DNA of 64,000 nucleotides from Anaerolineales bacterium (lineage in GTDB: Bacteria; Chloroflexota; Anaerolineae; Anaerolineales; Villigracilaceae), in NCBI GenBank assembly GCA_020847435.1, contig JADLBX010000040.1, forward strand, positions 1-64,000, in the 5' to 3' direction. The notes under the pieces are model-generated. The model saw nothing but the letters and a program-made list of their open reading frames with translations. It was not told the origin of the DNA and ran no database searches. Numbering within the stretch: the stretch's first letter is position 1; every line of letters starts with the position of its first letter. This document shows positions 20,323 through 30,025 of this stretch, in pieces. A program made the position numbers and the translations under genes.

Positions 20323-20343
20323 TCTCCAGTCTCAAGTCTCTGG

Positions 20344-21915
20344 CTATTTCGTAACCGCAACCTCAGCCTTGATCTCCGAAGCGGTTTCTGTTTTCTTGCG
20401 TTTGCGGAAGAGTTGTGAAAGTGTCTCCCACTTTTGTTTCAACGTCGTTCCATACACCACGCCCATGATCGCCGTTCCGAGGTCGTAATGTCCGCTCTCG
20501 CGCAGGATGGTGGCGATATCCCATTTGACGGGGGCAGGTCCCATCGCATAACTGACGGCTTGGGTGAATTGTTTGAATCCCTCCTCGCCGTGGATACGCC
20601 CAAAGCCCGACTCTTTCATCCCGCCGAATGGAAGCATCGGGATTGCGAAATGAGCGATGCTGTCATTGAGGATCACGCCTCCCGCCTTGAGTTGATACGC
20701 GACACGTTTCGCTCGTTCCTTGTTTTGACTGAAAACGGACGCGCTCAACCCGAACTTGCTGTCGTTCGCCAGGCGGATCGCTTCCGCTTCATCCTTAACT
20801 TTTACGATCGGCATGATCGGACCGAATGTTTCCTCTTGCATCAACATCATCGAGTTGTCCACATCCACCATCACGATTGGGCTGTAGAACGTTCCTTGCT
20901 CTTTTCCGCCCGTCAACACGCGTGCGCCTTTTGCGATCGCATCTTGCAGATGATTGTTGACGATTTCCGCCTGCCGTTTAGATACAGGTCCGAGAAAATA
21001 GGGGCTGTCAAAGTCTGTGGTGAAACCTGCTTTGAGTTTCTTTGCATATTCCACTGAGCGTTTGACGAACTCATCGTACTTCGATTCGACGACATACACG
21101 CGCTCCACAGACATGCAGGTCTGCCCCGCGTTGAAGAACGCGCCCCACGTTCCCCAGCGCGCGGCGGCGTCTATGTCTGCGTCTTCGAGAACGATCATCG
21201 CATCCTTGCCGCCCAATTCCAGCGAGACGGGAGTCAACGTCTCGGCGGCGGTTTGCAGAATCTTTTTGCCCGTCGGCGTGGAGCCTGTGACGAAAATGAA
21301 ATCAGGCTTCGATTTCGTCAACGCCGCGCCGACGTTCCCTCCGCCATGCACGACGCGCATGAATGGAGCCAGTTCGGGAACACGTTGAATCAACTGCTCG
21401 ATCAAAACTCCCGTCGCGGGCGTGACCTCCGACGGTTTCAACACGACGGTATTGCCCGCCAGCAAAGCGATCAACGCGGGCGGGACCGCCAGCGTGAATG
21501 GATAGTTCCATGGCGCGATGACCGCCACCACGCCATGCGGGCGATATTCGATGGATGCCTGCTTGAAAATATACAATCCCGATGAAACCCGCTTCTTTTT
21601 CAACCATTTCGGCGCGTGCGCACAATGTTGAGACAACATGTCCACCGCGACGAACAATTCGATCAACGCGTCCTGCCTGCTTTTGCCGCAGTCCTGATTG
21701 ATGACGCTGGTGATGTGGTCGCGCTCCTCGATGAGCAGGGTTTGCAGTTTCTTCAAGATGCGAATCCGCTCGCGAATGGGTTTCCCGCTCCACTTGGGGA
21801 AAGAACGGCGCATTTCATCCACAGCATGTTGAACGTCGTCGGGCGTCGCAACGTTGACCTCCCCGAATTTGACTCCTGTGGCGGGATTGATAAAGGCAAG
21901 TTTTTCCTGATCCAT
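20344..21915 (-). CDS. Aldehyde dehydrogenase family protein
   Basis: WNYPFTLAVPPALIALLAGNTVVLKPSE, LELGGKDAMIVLEDADID, NAGQTCMSVERVYV; start at 21915 preceded by AAGGAGCG. Confidence 0.9.
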   Translation of the reverse strand: MDQEKLAFINPATGVKFGEVNVATPDDVQHAVDEMRRSFPKWSGKPIRERIRILKKLQTLLIEERDHITSVINQDCGKSRQDALIELFVAVDMLSQHCAHAPKWLKKKRVSSGLYIFKQASIEYRPHGVVAVIAPWNYPFTLAVPPALIALLAGNTVVLKPSEVTPATGVLIEQLIQRVPELAPFMRVVHGGGNVGAALTKSKPDFIFVTGSTPTGKKILQTAAETLTPVSLELGGKDAMIVLEDADIDAAARWGTWGAFFNAGQTCMSVERVYVVESKYDEFVKRSVEYAKKLKAGFTTDFDSPYFLGPVSKRQAEIVNNHLQDAIAKGARVLTGGKEQGTFYSPIVMVDVDNSMMLMQEETFGPIMPIVKVKDEAEAIRLANDSKFGLSASVFSQNKERAKRVAYQLKAGGVILNDSIAHFAIPMLPFGGMKESGFGRIHGEEGFKQFTQAVSYAMGPAPVKWDIATILRESGHYDLGTAIMGVVYGTTLKQKWETLSQLFRKRKKTETASEIKAEVAVTK

Positions 21916-22074
21916 AATGCGCTCCTTGTTTATTTGCCACAGCGATCGTTGAGTTTTTCGAGAAAAGGCTTTGTTTTCTCTGCGTTCCCTGCGGCTCATC
22001 AAAGAATGATGCAATTATAAGCCGTAATTGTCCTCTCTTGGTACAATATCGGCATCTCAAAAAAGAAGGTTGCC

Positions 22075-23358
22075 ATGACCAGCCAACTCTATACCGAAAA
22101 TTTTCCCCACATGACTCCCGCGTGGAGCCGCATCTTCAACTTCGTCGCCGAGCGCGCCGAGGGATCGTACATCTACACCGACGACGGACGCAAACTGCTC
22201 GACTTCACCAGCGGCATCGGCGTGACGAACACGGGTCACTGCCACCCGAAAGTTGTCGAGGCGATTCGTGAGCAGGCGGGCAATTTCATCCACGCGCAGG
22301 CGAACATCGTCATCCACAAACCGATGCTGCAATTGATCGAAGAACTGCGGAAGATTGCGCCGCCTTCGATTGATTCGTTTTACTTCGCCAACTCGGGCGC
22401 GGAGGCGTTGGAGAACGCGGTGAAAATTGCGAAGGTCGTCACGGGCAGACCGAACGTGATCGTCTTCAACGGTTCATTCCACGGGCGGACTCACGCCACC
22501 ATGTCGTTGACCACGTCCAAGACGATTTACCGCGCGGGCTTTGCTCCACTGATGGCGGGAGTGTACGTCGCGCCGTTCCCGTACGCGTACGCGCTGAACA
22601 TGACCGAAGAACAAGCCAGCCAATATTGCCTCGAACAACTCGAATACTTACTCGCCTCGCAGACCGCGCCGAAAGAAACCGCCGCGATATTGATCGAATC
22701 CGTTTTGGGGGAGGGCGGATATGTCGTGCCGCCAGCATCGTTCATGAAAGGACTGCGCGAGATTTGCGACAAGCAAGGCATCATGCTCATCTTCGACGAA
22801 GTGCAATCGGGCTTCGGTCGCACGGGGAAGTGGTTTGCGCTGGAACATTTCGACGTGATTCCCGACATCATCACCGCCGCGAAGGGAATCGCTTCAGGGA
22901 TGCCGCTCTCTGGCGTGTTCACCCGCACCGAGATCATGAAAAAAGTGGAGACGGGTTCCATCGGCGGGACGTACGGCGGCAACGCAATCGCCTGCGCGGC
23001 AGGCGTAGCCTCCATTCGTGCGATGCGTGACGAAAAGATGCTGGAAAATGCTGCCGAAAAAGGCGTTCAACTGATGACGGGCTTGCGAAAACTGCAAGAG
23101 GAATACTCGCAGATCGGCGACGTGCGCGGCAAGGGGCTGATGGTCGCCACAGAATTTTCCCTGAACGGCGACCGCGCCAAAGAGAAAAAACTGGTCAAAG
23201 ACGTTATCCACGCGGCGGAGGAAAAAGGTATGTTGCTGCTCTCGTGCGGGACGTACGATAATACTGTCCGTTGGATTCCGCCGCTGAATGTGACAGCGGA
23301 ACAGGTCAGTGACGGGTTGAGGATTTTTGGCGAGGCGTTAGGCGCGGTGGTAAAATAA
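22075..23358 (+). CDS. Class III aminotransferase (4-aminobutyrate/ornithine-type)
   Basis: IFDEVQSGFGRTGKWFALEHF, ITAAKGIASGMPLSGV. Confidence 0.93.
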   Translation: MTSQLYTENFPHMTPAWSRIFNFVAERAEGSYIYTDDGRKLLDFTSGIGVTNTGHCHPKVVEAIREQAGNFIHAQANIVIHKPMLQLIEELRKIAPPSIDSFYFANSGAEALENAVKIAKVVTGRPNVIVFNGSFHGRTHATMSLTTSKTIYRAGFAPLMAGVYVAPFPYAYALNMTEEQASQYCLEQLEYLLASQTAPKETAAILIESVLGEGGYVVPPASFMKGLREICDKQGIMLIFDEVQSGFGRTGKWFALEHFDVIPDIITAAKGIASGMPLSGVFTRTEIMKKVETGSIGGTYGGNAIACAAGVASIRAMRDEKMLENAAEKGVQLMTGLRKLQEEYSQIGDVRGKGLMVATEFSLNGDRAKEKKLVKDVIHAAEEKGMLLLSCGTYDNTVRWIPPLNVTAEQVSDGLRIFGEALGAVVK

Positions 23359-23373
23359 TTTCACGTAACCGCC

Positions 23374-23604
23374 TTGGAAAGGATCTGTCCCATGGTGATG
23401 AATCAAACAATTCAAAAATACATTGAAAAACTGCCCGCTTCGTATCAGGAGACAGTGGTTGATTTTCTCGCCTTCCTTCTCGATAAAGCCGAGCGTGAAC
23501 AGGATGTCGAGTGGTCGAATATTTCGCTAACGTATGCTATGCGCGATATGGAAGATGATCCGTCCGAATACTCTGTGTCGGATTTGAAAGTTACCTATCG
23601 GTGA
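23374..23604 (+). CDS. Putative antitoxin (DUF2281-like small protein)
   Basis: Small acidic ORF overlapping the start of the next PemK-like ORF. Confidence 0.55.
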   Translation: MERICPMVMNQTIQKYIEKLPASYQETVVDFLAFLLDKAEREQDVEWSNISLTYAMRDMEDDPSEYSVSDLKVTYR

Positions 23605-23948
23605 TGAAACAGGCTGGCGCTGTTGTTTTGTTCCGCTTTCCGCAAACCAATCTTGAGATCAATAAACCGCGTCCCGCCCTCTTGATCGGAAAGTTGCACG
23701 GAAAGTACCCAGACTGGCTCGTGTGCATGATTTCCTCCCAGACTCGACATTGCCAACCCAACATTGATGAACTCGTGCTAGTGAGCGATAAAGATTTTAA
23801 AGAGAGTGGGCTTCACGGTGAAAGCGTTATCCGTGTGGAAAGACTCGCTGTTATGGAGGAAGCCAGTTTGTTGGGAGAAATTGGCTCAATATCTCCTGAG
23901 CGGTTAAAACGAATTAAAGCGCATTTGGTAAAGTGGCTTACCGAGTAA
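23601..23948 (+). CDS. PemK/MazF-like toxin
   Basis: GAVVLFRFPQTNLEINKPRPALLIGKL ... SVIRVERLAVMEEASLLGEIGSISPERLKRIK is MazF/PemK-like; 4-bp overlap with the antitoxin. Confidence 0.7.
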   Translation: MMKQAGAVVLFRFPQTNLEINKPRPALLIGKLHGKYPDWLVCMISSQTRHCQPNIDELVLVSDKDFKESGLHGESVIRVERLAVMEEASLLGEIGSISPERLKRIKAHLVKWLTE

Positions 23949-23953
23949 ACCCA

Positions 23954-23992
23954 TGAGAACTTCCGCACTTTTACTGGTCGGAAGTTTTTTAT
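23954..23992. terminator. Terminator AACTTCCG...CGGAAGTTTTTTA
   Basis: Inverted repeat plus T run after the TA module. Confidence 0.65.
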
Positions 23993-24041
23993 CACACCCT
24001 ACATTGCTCATGCAATATTTTTTCATGAGAGAATAATCAAC

Positions 24042-25400
24042 ATGATATCAACGATCAACCGCACCCACCTCACCCAACTCCTCCACCAAGAAGAATCCCT
24101 CTTCCACAAGACCCACCCCAAATCGCACGAACTCTATCAACGCGCCCGCAAATCATTGCATGGCGGTGTGCCGATGTTGTGGATGGTACGCTGGGCGGGA
24201 TCGTTCCCCGTTTTCGTCAAGGAAGCGAAAGGCGCGCGCTTCACCGACGTGGACGGCAACTCGTACATTGACTTCTGTCTAGGCGACACAGGCGCAATGA
24301 CGGGTCACGCGCCCGATGCGACCGTGCAAGCCATCGCCGAGCAGATTCAAAATGGCATCACGCTCATGCTTCCGTATGAAGACGTGATCTGGGTGGGGGA
24401 GGAACTTCAGCGCCGCTTCAAACTTCCCTTTTGGCAGTTCGCCCTCACCGCCACCGACGCCAACCGTTTCGCCCTGCGCATGGCGCGGCTCATCACCGAC
24501 CGCCCGAAAATTCTCGTTTTCAATTATTGCTATCACGGCTCCGTGGACGAATCCTTCATCGTTCTCGACGAAGAAGGCACGTCGATCTCGCGCCCCAACA
24601 ACATGGGTCCGCAAATTGACCCGCGCCACACGACCAAAGTCATCGAGTTCAACGACGTCGCCGCCCTCGAAACCGCCCTCTCTGCCCGCGATGTCGCCGC
24701 CGTGCTCGCCGAGCCTGTGATGACCAACATCGGCATCATCCACCCCGACGCGGGTTATCACGACGCCCTGCGTGAGATCACCCGCAAATATGGGACGTAT
24801 CTCATCATTGACGAGACTCACACCATCTGTACATCTCCAGGCGGATACACCGCTTCATTCGACCTTCAGCCTGATTTCCTGACCCTCGGCAAACCCATCG
24901 CTGGAGGCGTCCCCGCCGCCGTGTATGGATTTACCGAAGAAGTCTCGCGCCGCTTCGCCGAACGACTCGACCTCGACGACGCAGACGTCGGCGGCATCGG
25001 CGGGACTCTCGCTGGCAACGCACTATCCATCGCGGCAATGAAAGCGACTCTGCAAAATGTTTTGACAGATGAGTTCTATGCCAAAGCCATCGCCTTGCAG
25101 GAAAAATTCACCGCAGGCATCGAATCGGTCATCGAAGAATTCAACCTGCCGTGGATCGTCAAACGATTGGGCAACCGCTCCGAATATTGGTTCCGCCCCA
25201 CGCCGCCGCGCAACGGAGGCGAAGCCTTCGCCGCCATTGACCACGACCTCGACCGCTACATGCACCTCTACATGCTCAACCGCGGCATCCTCATGACTCC
25301 CTTCCACAACATGGCGCTCATCTCGCCCGAAACCACCCAAGCGGATGTGGATTACCACACGAAAGTGTTTCGGGAAGCGGTCCAAAGTTTAATTGCGTAG
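24042..25400 (+). CDS. Aspartate aminotransferase-family PLP enzyme (glutamate-1-semialdehyde aminomutase-like)
   Basis: HGGVPMLWMVRWAGSFPVFVKEAKGARFTDVDGNSYIDFCLGDTGAMTGH; LIIDETHT. Confidence 0.85.
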   Translation: MISTINRTHLTQLLHQEESLFHKTHPKSHELYQRARKSLHGGVPMLWMVRWAGSFPVFVKEAKGARFTDVDGNSYIDFCLGDTGAMTGHAPDATVQAIAEQIQNGITLMLPYEDVIWVGEELQRRFKLPFWQFALTATDANRFALRMARLITDRPKILVFNYCYHGSVDESFIVLDEEGTSISRPNNMGPQIDPRHTTKVIEFNDVAALETALSARDVAAVLAEPVMTNIGIIHPDAGYHDALREITRKYGTYLIIDETHTICTSPGGYTASFDLQPDFLTLGKPIAGGVPAAVYGFTEEVSRRFAERLDLDDADVGGIGGTLAGNALSIAAMKATLQNVLTDEFYAKAIALQEKFTAGIESVIEEFNLPWIVKRLGNRSEYWFRPTPPRNGGEAFAAIDHDLDRYMHLYMLNRGILMTPFHNMALISPETTQADVDYHTKVFREAVQSLIA

Positions 25401-25461
25401 TGGACGTTCTCTAATGTCCACGTGTGATGTATAATCTGATGTATAACTCGAGGAGCCTCGA

Positions 25462-25755
25462 ATGAATAAGATGGTTCGCAAGCAAATCTATCTTCAAAAG
25501 GGTCAGGAAAAACAGCTAAAAAAAGTTGCCGAAGCGCGTGGGCTGAGCGAAGCGGAGATTATTCGACGCGCTCTGGACACCGAGTTGAAGCGAGCTGGGT
25601 ATCGTCTGGCGTATGATAACGAGGCTTGGCAGCGCCTTTGCAAACTGATGCGCGACCAGGACAAGAAACCCCCTGTCCCACGAAAAAAGCGGGATTGGAC
25701 CCGTGAAGATCTCTATGAAGAGCGAATGAAGCGGTATGACCGTCGCGCTTCTTGA
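25462..25755 (+). CDS. Ribbon-helix-helix antitoxin (CopG/VapB-like)
   Basis: KQIYLQKGQEKQLKKVAEARGLSEAEIIRRALD RHH motif; overlaps the PIN ORF. Confidence 0.75.
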   Translation: MNKMVRKQIYLQKGQEKQLKKVAEARGLSEAEIIRRALDTELKRAGYRLAYDNEAWQRLCKLMRDQDKKPPVPRKKRDWTREDLYEERMKRYDRRAS

Positions 25756-26182
25756 TACCAACATATTGGTCTATGCGTTTGATCGGGGAGAACCTGAAAA
25801 ACGCGCGCAGGCTATGCAATTGTCGCTCGAAGCACAGGAAAATGCCGTAGGCTGTTTAAGCGTGCAATCCCTTTCTGAATTTTTCAATGCGGTTACGCGC
25901 GGGGCAAAACCCAAATTATCGGTAGATGAAGCGTTGCAGGCTGTTCAAGAATATTTGCTGGCATTTCCAATCTTTCTACTTACGCCGTCGGTTGTGTTGG
26001 AAGCCGCTCGAGGAGTGCGAGACTATTCGTTATCTTTTTACGACGCTCAACTTTGGGCATCGGCATTGATCAACGAGGTTCATATAATCTTCAGCGAAGA
26101 TTTTCAAGATGGACGGGTCATCGAAGGTATCCGCTTTGTGAACCCGTTCGTGAAAGATTTCAAATTGGAGAAATGGATATAA
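25736..26182 (+). CDS. PIN-domain ribonuclease toxin (VapC-like)
   Basis: LLDTNILVYAFD, SLSEFFNAV, YDAQLWASAL, FSEDFQDG PIN motifs. Confidence 0.85.
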   Translation: MTVALLDTNILVYAFDRGEPEKRAQAMQLSLEAQENAVGCLSVQSLSEFFNAVTRGAKPKLSVDEALQAVQEYLLAFPIFLLTPSVVLEAARGVRDYSLSFYDAQLWASALINEVHIIFSEDFQDGRVIEGIRFVNPFVKDFKLEKWI

Positions 26183-26187
26183 CAAAA

Positions 26188-26220
26188 AACTCCCGAAGTC
26201 TTTGATGCTTCGGGAGTTTA
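26188..26220. terminator. Terminator ACTCCCGAAGTCTTTGATGCTTCGGGAGT with flanking A/T runs
   Basis: Inverted repeat between convergent vapC and tRNA-Thr. Confidence 0.8.
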
Positions 26221-26228
26221 CTCATCAG

Positions 26229-26301
26229 AGCCACCGACGAGATTCGAACTCGTGACCTGACGATTACGAATCGTCTGCTCTACCAGCTGAGCCACGGTGG
26301 C
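26229..26301 (-). tRNA. tRNA-Thr (anticodon CGT)
   Basis: Reverse complement folds: acceptor GCCACCG/CGGTGGC, anticodon arm GACGA-TTCGTAA-TCGTC, T arm with GTTCGAATC. Confidence 0.93.
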
Positions 26302-26414
26302 ACACGTTGGACAAATTGCCAATTTGTCCTACAGCGGCGGGGATTATAAAGGAAACCAAATATTCCCGCAAGTTTTCCACCTCACGCCTCGTCTAGGACG
26401 ACGGAAATTACGCC

Positions 26415-27656
26415 ATGCGAATCGCAATGCTTTCATATCACACCTGCCCGCTTGCCACGCTCGGCGGCAAAGACACGGGCGGCATGAACGTCTACGTCCG
26501 TGAGCTCACGCGCCAACTCGGCAAAATGGGCATCCACGTGGACGTGTTCACGCGCTCGCAAGACGACCACGTGCCGCACGTTTTGCACGAACTCGGCTAC
26601 GGCAACCGCGTCGTCCACATCCCTGCGGGACCCGAACACCCCGTGCCGAAACAGGAACTCGCAAATTACATCCCCGAATTCGTCGAGGGGATCAAATCGT
26701 TCGCCTGCGACAAAAAGATTCAATACGACGTCATCCACAGCCACTATTGGATGTCTGGGATTGCCGCCGCGTCTCTTTCGGACCTTTGGGCTGGCGCGCC
26801 TATCGTCCACATGTTCCACACGTTAGGCGAGATGAAGAACCGCATCGCCCGCTCGGACGAGGAACGCGAAGGGGCGTACCGAATCGAGGGTGAGAGGCAG
26901 GTCATCCGTCGCGCGGACCGAATCGTTGTCGCCACGTTGGCAGAGCTGACGCAGTTGCGATTCCTCTACAAAGCGGACGCGTCCAAAATGGTCGTCATCC
27001 CGCCTGGCGTGAATGTGAGTCGCTTTTATCCGATTCCATCCGACGAGGCGAAAGAGTTTGTGGGTTTGAAGCCCGACGATCGGATGATCCTGTTCGTGGG
27101 GCGCATCGAGCCGCTCAAAGGCGTGGACACGCTGCTCGAGGCGATGTCTTGTTTGCAGATGAAGGAGTCGCGCCCCGTGCATTTGGCGATCATCGGCGGC
27201 GACCCTTCGGCAAGCCCCGAAAAGATGAACGCCGAAATGGCGCGCCTGAAAAATTTGTGCGAGGTTCTTGGGTTGGATCAATCGGTGGTGTTTTTGGGCG
27301 TGCGCGACCAGGATAAACTTTCGTATTATTACTCGGCGGCGGAGGTGGTGGTGATGCCGTCGCATTACGAGTCGTTCGGCATGGTGGCGCTCGAAGCGAT
27401 GGCGTGCGGTACGCCTGTCATCGCTTCCGAAGTGGGCGGACTCGCCTACCTCGTCCGCGACGGCGAGACGGGTTTCACCATCCCCGCCGAGGAACCCGAA
27501 ACGCTGTGCGAAAAATTATCCTGGCTGTTGAACGACCCCGACCTGCACGACTCGATGAGCAAGCGCGCCGTCGAGTACGCACAAGATTACGCGTGGGAGA
27601 AGGTCGCAGAGCAGATTGTGGATCTTTACAACCATCTGTCACCTATCAATTTGTAA
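26415..27656 (+). CDS. GT4-family glycosyltransferase (sucrose-phosphate synthase/MshA-like)
   Basis: GGMNVYVRELTRQLG, VIHSHYWMSG, FVGRIEPLKGVDTLLEA, SHYESFGMVALEAMACGTPVIAS. Confidence 0.92.
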   Translation: MRIAMLSYHTCPLATLGGKDTGGMNVYVRELTRQLGKMGIHVDVFTRSQDDHVPHVLHELGYGNRVVHIPAGPEHPVPKQELANYIPEFVEGIKSFACDKKIQYDVIHSHYWMSGIAAASLSDLWAGAPIVHMFHTLGEMKNRIARSDEEREGAYRIEGERQVIRRADRIVVATLAELTQLRFLYKADASKMVVIPPGVNVSRFYPIPSDEAKEFVGLKPDDRMILFVGRIEPLKGVDTLLEAMSCLQMKESRPVHLAIIGGDPSASPEKMNAEMARLKNLCEVLGLDQSVVFLGVRDQDKLSYYYSAAEVVVMPSHYESFGMVALEAMACGTPVIASEVGGLAYLVRDGETGFTIPAEEPETLCEKLSWLLNDPDLHDSMSKRAVEYAQDYAWEKVAEQIVDLYNHLSPINL

Positions 27657-27744
27657 CTCGTTATTTTGCTCGCTACAAGAAGATGGTAAAAGTATGTAAA
27701 AGGTTGATGATAATACCACGCCAACTAATATAAAAAGCAACCTG

Positions 27745-29082
27745 TCATTTGGATTTTTGGACCCATTTAGTTTGGATTATTTTGATAATAGTCGGAATCA
27801 TATGACGCATTGTGGCCGGGATACGCTTTTCATTTAAGTACTTGTAAAGATCTTTCTTTATCTGCCTCAGGGTTACATCTGAATTTGACTTAAGTTTATA
27901 CCCCGAAACTTGATGGAGTTCCAAAATTTTTCGAATCAACTCATTTGCAGTTTGTTTTGAGCTATCGATGATTTTTAGTGAAAAACGGACCAGGTCCCAG
28001 CGATCTTTTAGCGCCGGATCAATTTTCTTGATAACACTATCTAGAAGATAATCAGGCATTGCCATTATCTGTCCGATCGATGGGTAGCTATTGTTATTAT
28101 TTTGTCCAGCGTGATCTATCATGTTTTGGTGAAGCCTGAAAAATAAATTGAGAATCTCTGCTGATTGCTGTGAATGCTTATCGATGCTTTCGGACGATTT
28201 ATAAGACTTTATGTGTTCCATCTCATCGATAAAAATTACAATTCTTTTATAGCCCGCTTGATGGCATAGCCGAAGCGTTAAATCTATCAATTCATTATTT
28301 TTCGCACTTCGTGTCAATTCTTTTATCAAGCGATCGAAATCAGGTTCTTGAGATTTCTCCTCTCCCAGGTCTAATAATCGGTAAATAAATTCATTTTGGA
28401 ACGCAATTTGGCTATGCTTATTAATCTCTTCTGATATAGCCTTATCTCTTGCCAATTTTTGGCGATCCGCATCTTGTTTCTGCCGTATTTTCTGTAATGC
28501 ATACTTCGCAACCCATTTTCCTGGAATAGTTACCACTGGTGCTGGACTCGACGCTGCTCCTATATCTACGACAAGGTCAAATAATTGACGCGCGATTACT
28601 CTTTTCTGATCAACTGAATAATTTTTCCCGTTGACTATAGGCTCAGCTATCCTGGAATAAATATCTTGTAAAACGCCGAAATAATTGGTTTTATCCGGTA
28701 GTTTATTGCTAAAATATGACAAACCCTTGATAAATAAGTATTGAAAGTCTTCTTCTTGTCTTAAATCCCTCAGCTCAATCCATGTGCATAAAGTATTTTT
28801 ATCGTTTGACAATGATTGACTGAGTAATAAATAAAGGTAGCGAAAGAAGTGGGTCTTGCCTATACCTATATCTCCCAAAAGAACCTTTGGGGCATACACA
28901 TCCACATTTTCGGAAAGTTCTATTATCTCTTCTGCAAAACTGTTGGCTAGGTTTCTAAAATCATTTCCCGCAGTGTAATGCAGGTAATAATCTTCCAATG
29001 GTGGAGGGGAACCGCCGGATAGGAGTGTTTTTAGTAAACTTCGGTACTCTTTGTTTGCCATATTGCCCTTCCTGGAAAGCAT
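27745..29082 (-). CDS. AAA/KAP-like P-loop ATPase of unknown function
   Basis: Walker A LGDIGIGKTHFFRYL; Walker B RIVIFIDEMEH; AT-rich; operonic with 29089..29859. Confidence 0.75.
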   Translation of the reverse strand: MLSRKGNMANKEYRSLLKTLLSGGSPPPLEDYYLHYTAGNDFRNLANSFAEEIIELSENVDVYAPKVLLGDIGIGKTHFFRYLYLLLSQSLSNDKNTLCTWIELRDLRQEEDFQYLFIKGLSYFSNKLPDKTNYFGVLQDIYSRIAEPIVNGKNYSVDQKRVIARQLFDLVVDIGAASSPAPVVTIPGKWVAKYALQKIRQKQDADRQKLARDKAISEEINKHSQIAFQNEFIYRLLDLGEEKSQEPDFDRLIKELTRSAKNNELIDLTLRLCHQAGYKRIVIFIDEMEHIKSYKSSESIDKHSQQSAEILNLFFRLHQNMIDHAGQNNNNSYPSIGQIMAMPDYLLDSVIKKIDPALKDRWDLVRFSLKIIDSSKQTANELIRKILELHQVSGYKLKSNSDVTLRQIKKDLYKYLNEKRIPATMRHMIPTIIKIIQTKWVQKSK

Positions 29083-29088
29083 GATTCG

Positions 29089-29859
29089 CTAAAGAACTTG
29101 GATAAGATAGATATCTTCCCTTGCTTGTTGAATTTTTAGTATACCGTCTTGTGTATTTGCTATTTCAATCGCTACTCTTAGTAGATCAATTTTCTTTCCC
29201 GGGTATCGTTCCCTCAATAAAAGTTCTAAGTCGCTTATTGAAACAAATGGGTCGTTTTGAGTTTTTGACGCAATAGAATAGAGCTCGCGCAAAACCTTGA
29301 GTCCAGCCATTAGTTTTGAATTTAATTCAATTTGTATCTCATTAGTTTGTGCTTCTGAATTTGCGATCGGTTTATATATAGGGCGAGGGCGATCCTCAAT
29401 AACACCTTTTGGAGACAAACGAGGTCGCAGTTCAACGTGCTGGGTTCGTGTGTTCAGAATAATAATACCTAGAACCAATAACGTTACTATGCCTATAGCA
29501 ATAAATGATAACCAGCGAATAATAGTAAAAGATGGAGAAATTGCCTCTGTGTGAGGGGTTGGAGTTGCGGTAGTAAAAGTTGCCGTCGGTGTTGTGATAG
29601 CAGTTGGGCTTATGGTAAAACTGGCAACTACGGTTGGGGTAGTTGTCAATGCTTTTGTTGATGTCGCAGGTTGAGCCGAAGTGCTTGAAGGCAAAGTAGT
29701 TGTCGTCAGATTTGTTTCTACCGTGGGTTGAGTATCGTCAGCTAGTGCACCATAGTTTGGTCGAACTAACGCCCACAACATAAAAAGAAATGATATTGTT
29801 AGCGTCAACAGGATTCTGTGGCGCACCTCATAGATAGTTTGGTGAGATTGTTTTTTCAT
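29089..29859 (-). CDS. Membrane protein with two TM segments, Thr/Pro-rich extracellular stretch and a cytoplasmic C-terminal domain
   Basis: TM LLTLTISFLFMLWALV; TTTTLPSSTSAQPATSTKALTTTPT low-complexity region; second TM WLSFIAIGIVTLLVLGIIIL. Confidence 0.6.
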   Translation of the reverse strand: MKKQSHQTIYEVRHRILLTLTISFLFMLWALVRPNYGALADDTQPTVETNLTTTTLPSSTSAQPATSTKALTTTPTVVASFTISPTAITTPTATFTTATPTPHTEAISPSFTIIRWLSFIAIGIVTLLVLGIIILNTRTQHVELRPRLSPKGVIEDRPRPIYKPIANSEAQTNEIQIELNSKLMAGLKVLRELYSIASKTQNDPFVSISDLELLLRERYPGKKIDLLRVAIEIANTQDGILKIQQAREDIYLIQVL

Positions 29860-29971
29860 TGTAAGATCATCGCTAATGAACCGTTGTGCGTTTTCTATAT
29901 CCCTACTCCTTCACCCTCACATAAAAGATCTGCTGACCTTCCATATCCTTCGTTTTCATCTCGAAGCGGTC

Positions 29972-30022
29972 TTATATTTTTTTGAGATTATGCCCGAAAC
30001 CTTTCTCAAATAAGACTTTCAT
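29972..30022 (-). pseudogene. N-terminal remnant of a RelE/ParE-type toxin (MKVLFEKGFGHNLKKI*)
   Basis: Starts 3 nt after the antitoxin stop; resembles RelE/ParE N-termini, then hits TAA. Confidence 0.5.
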
Positions 30023-30025
30023 TGG

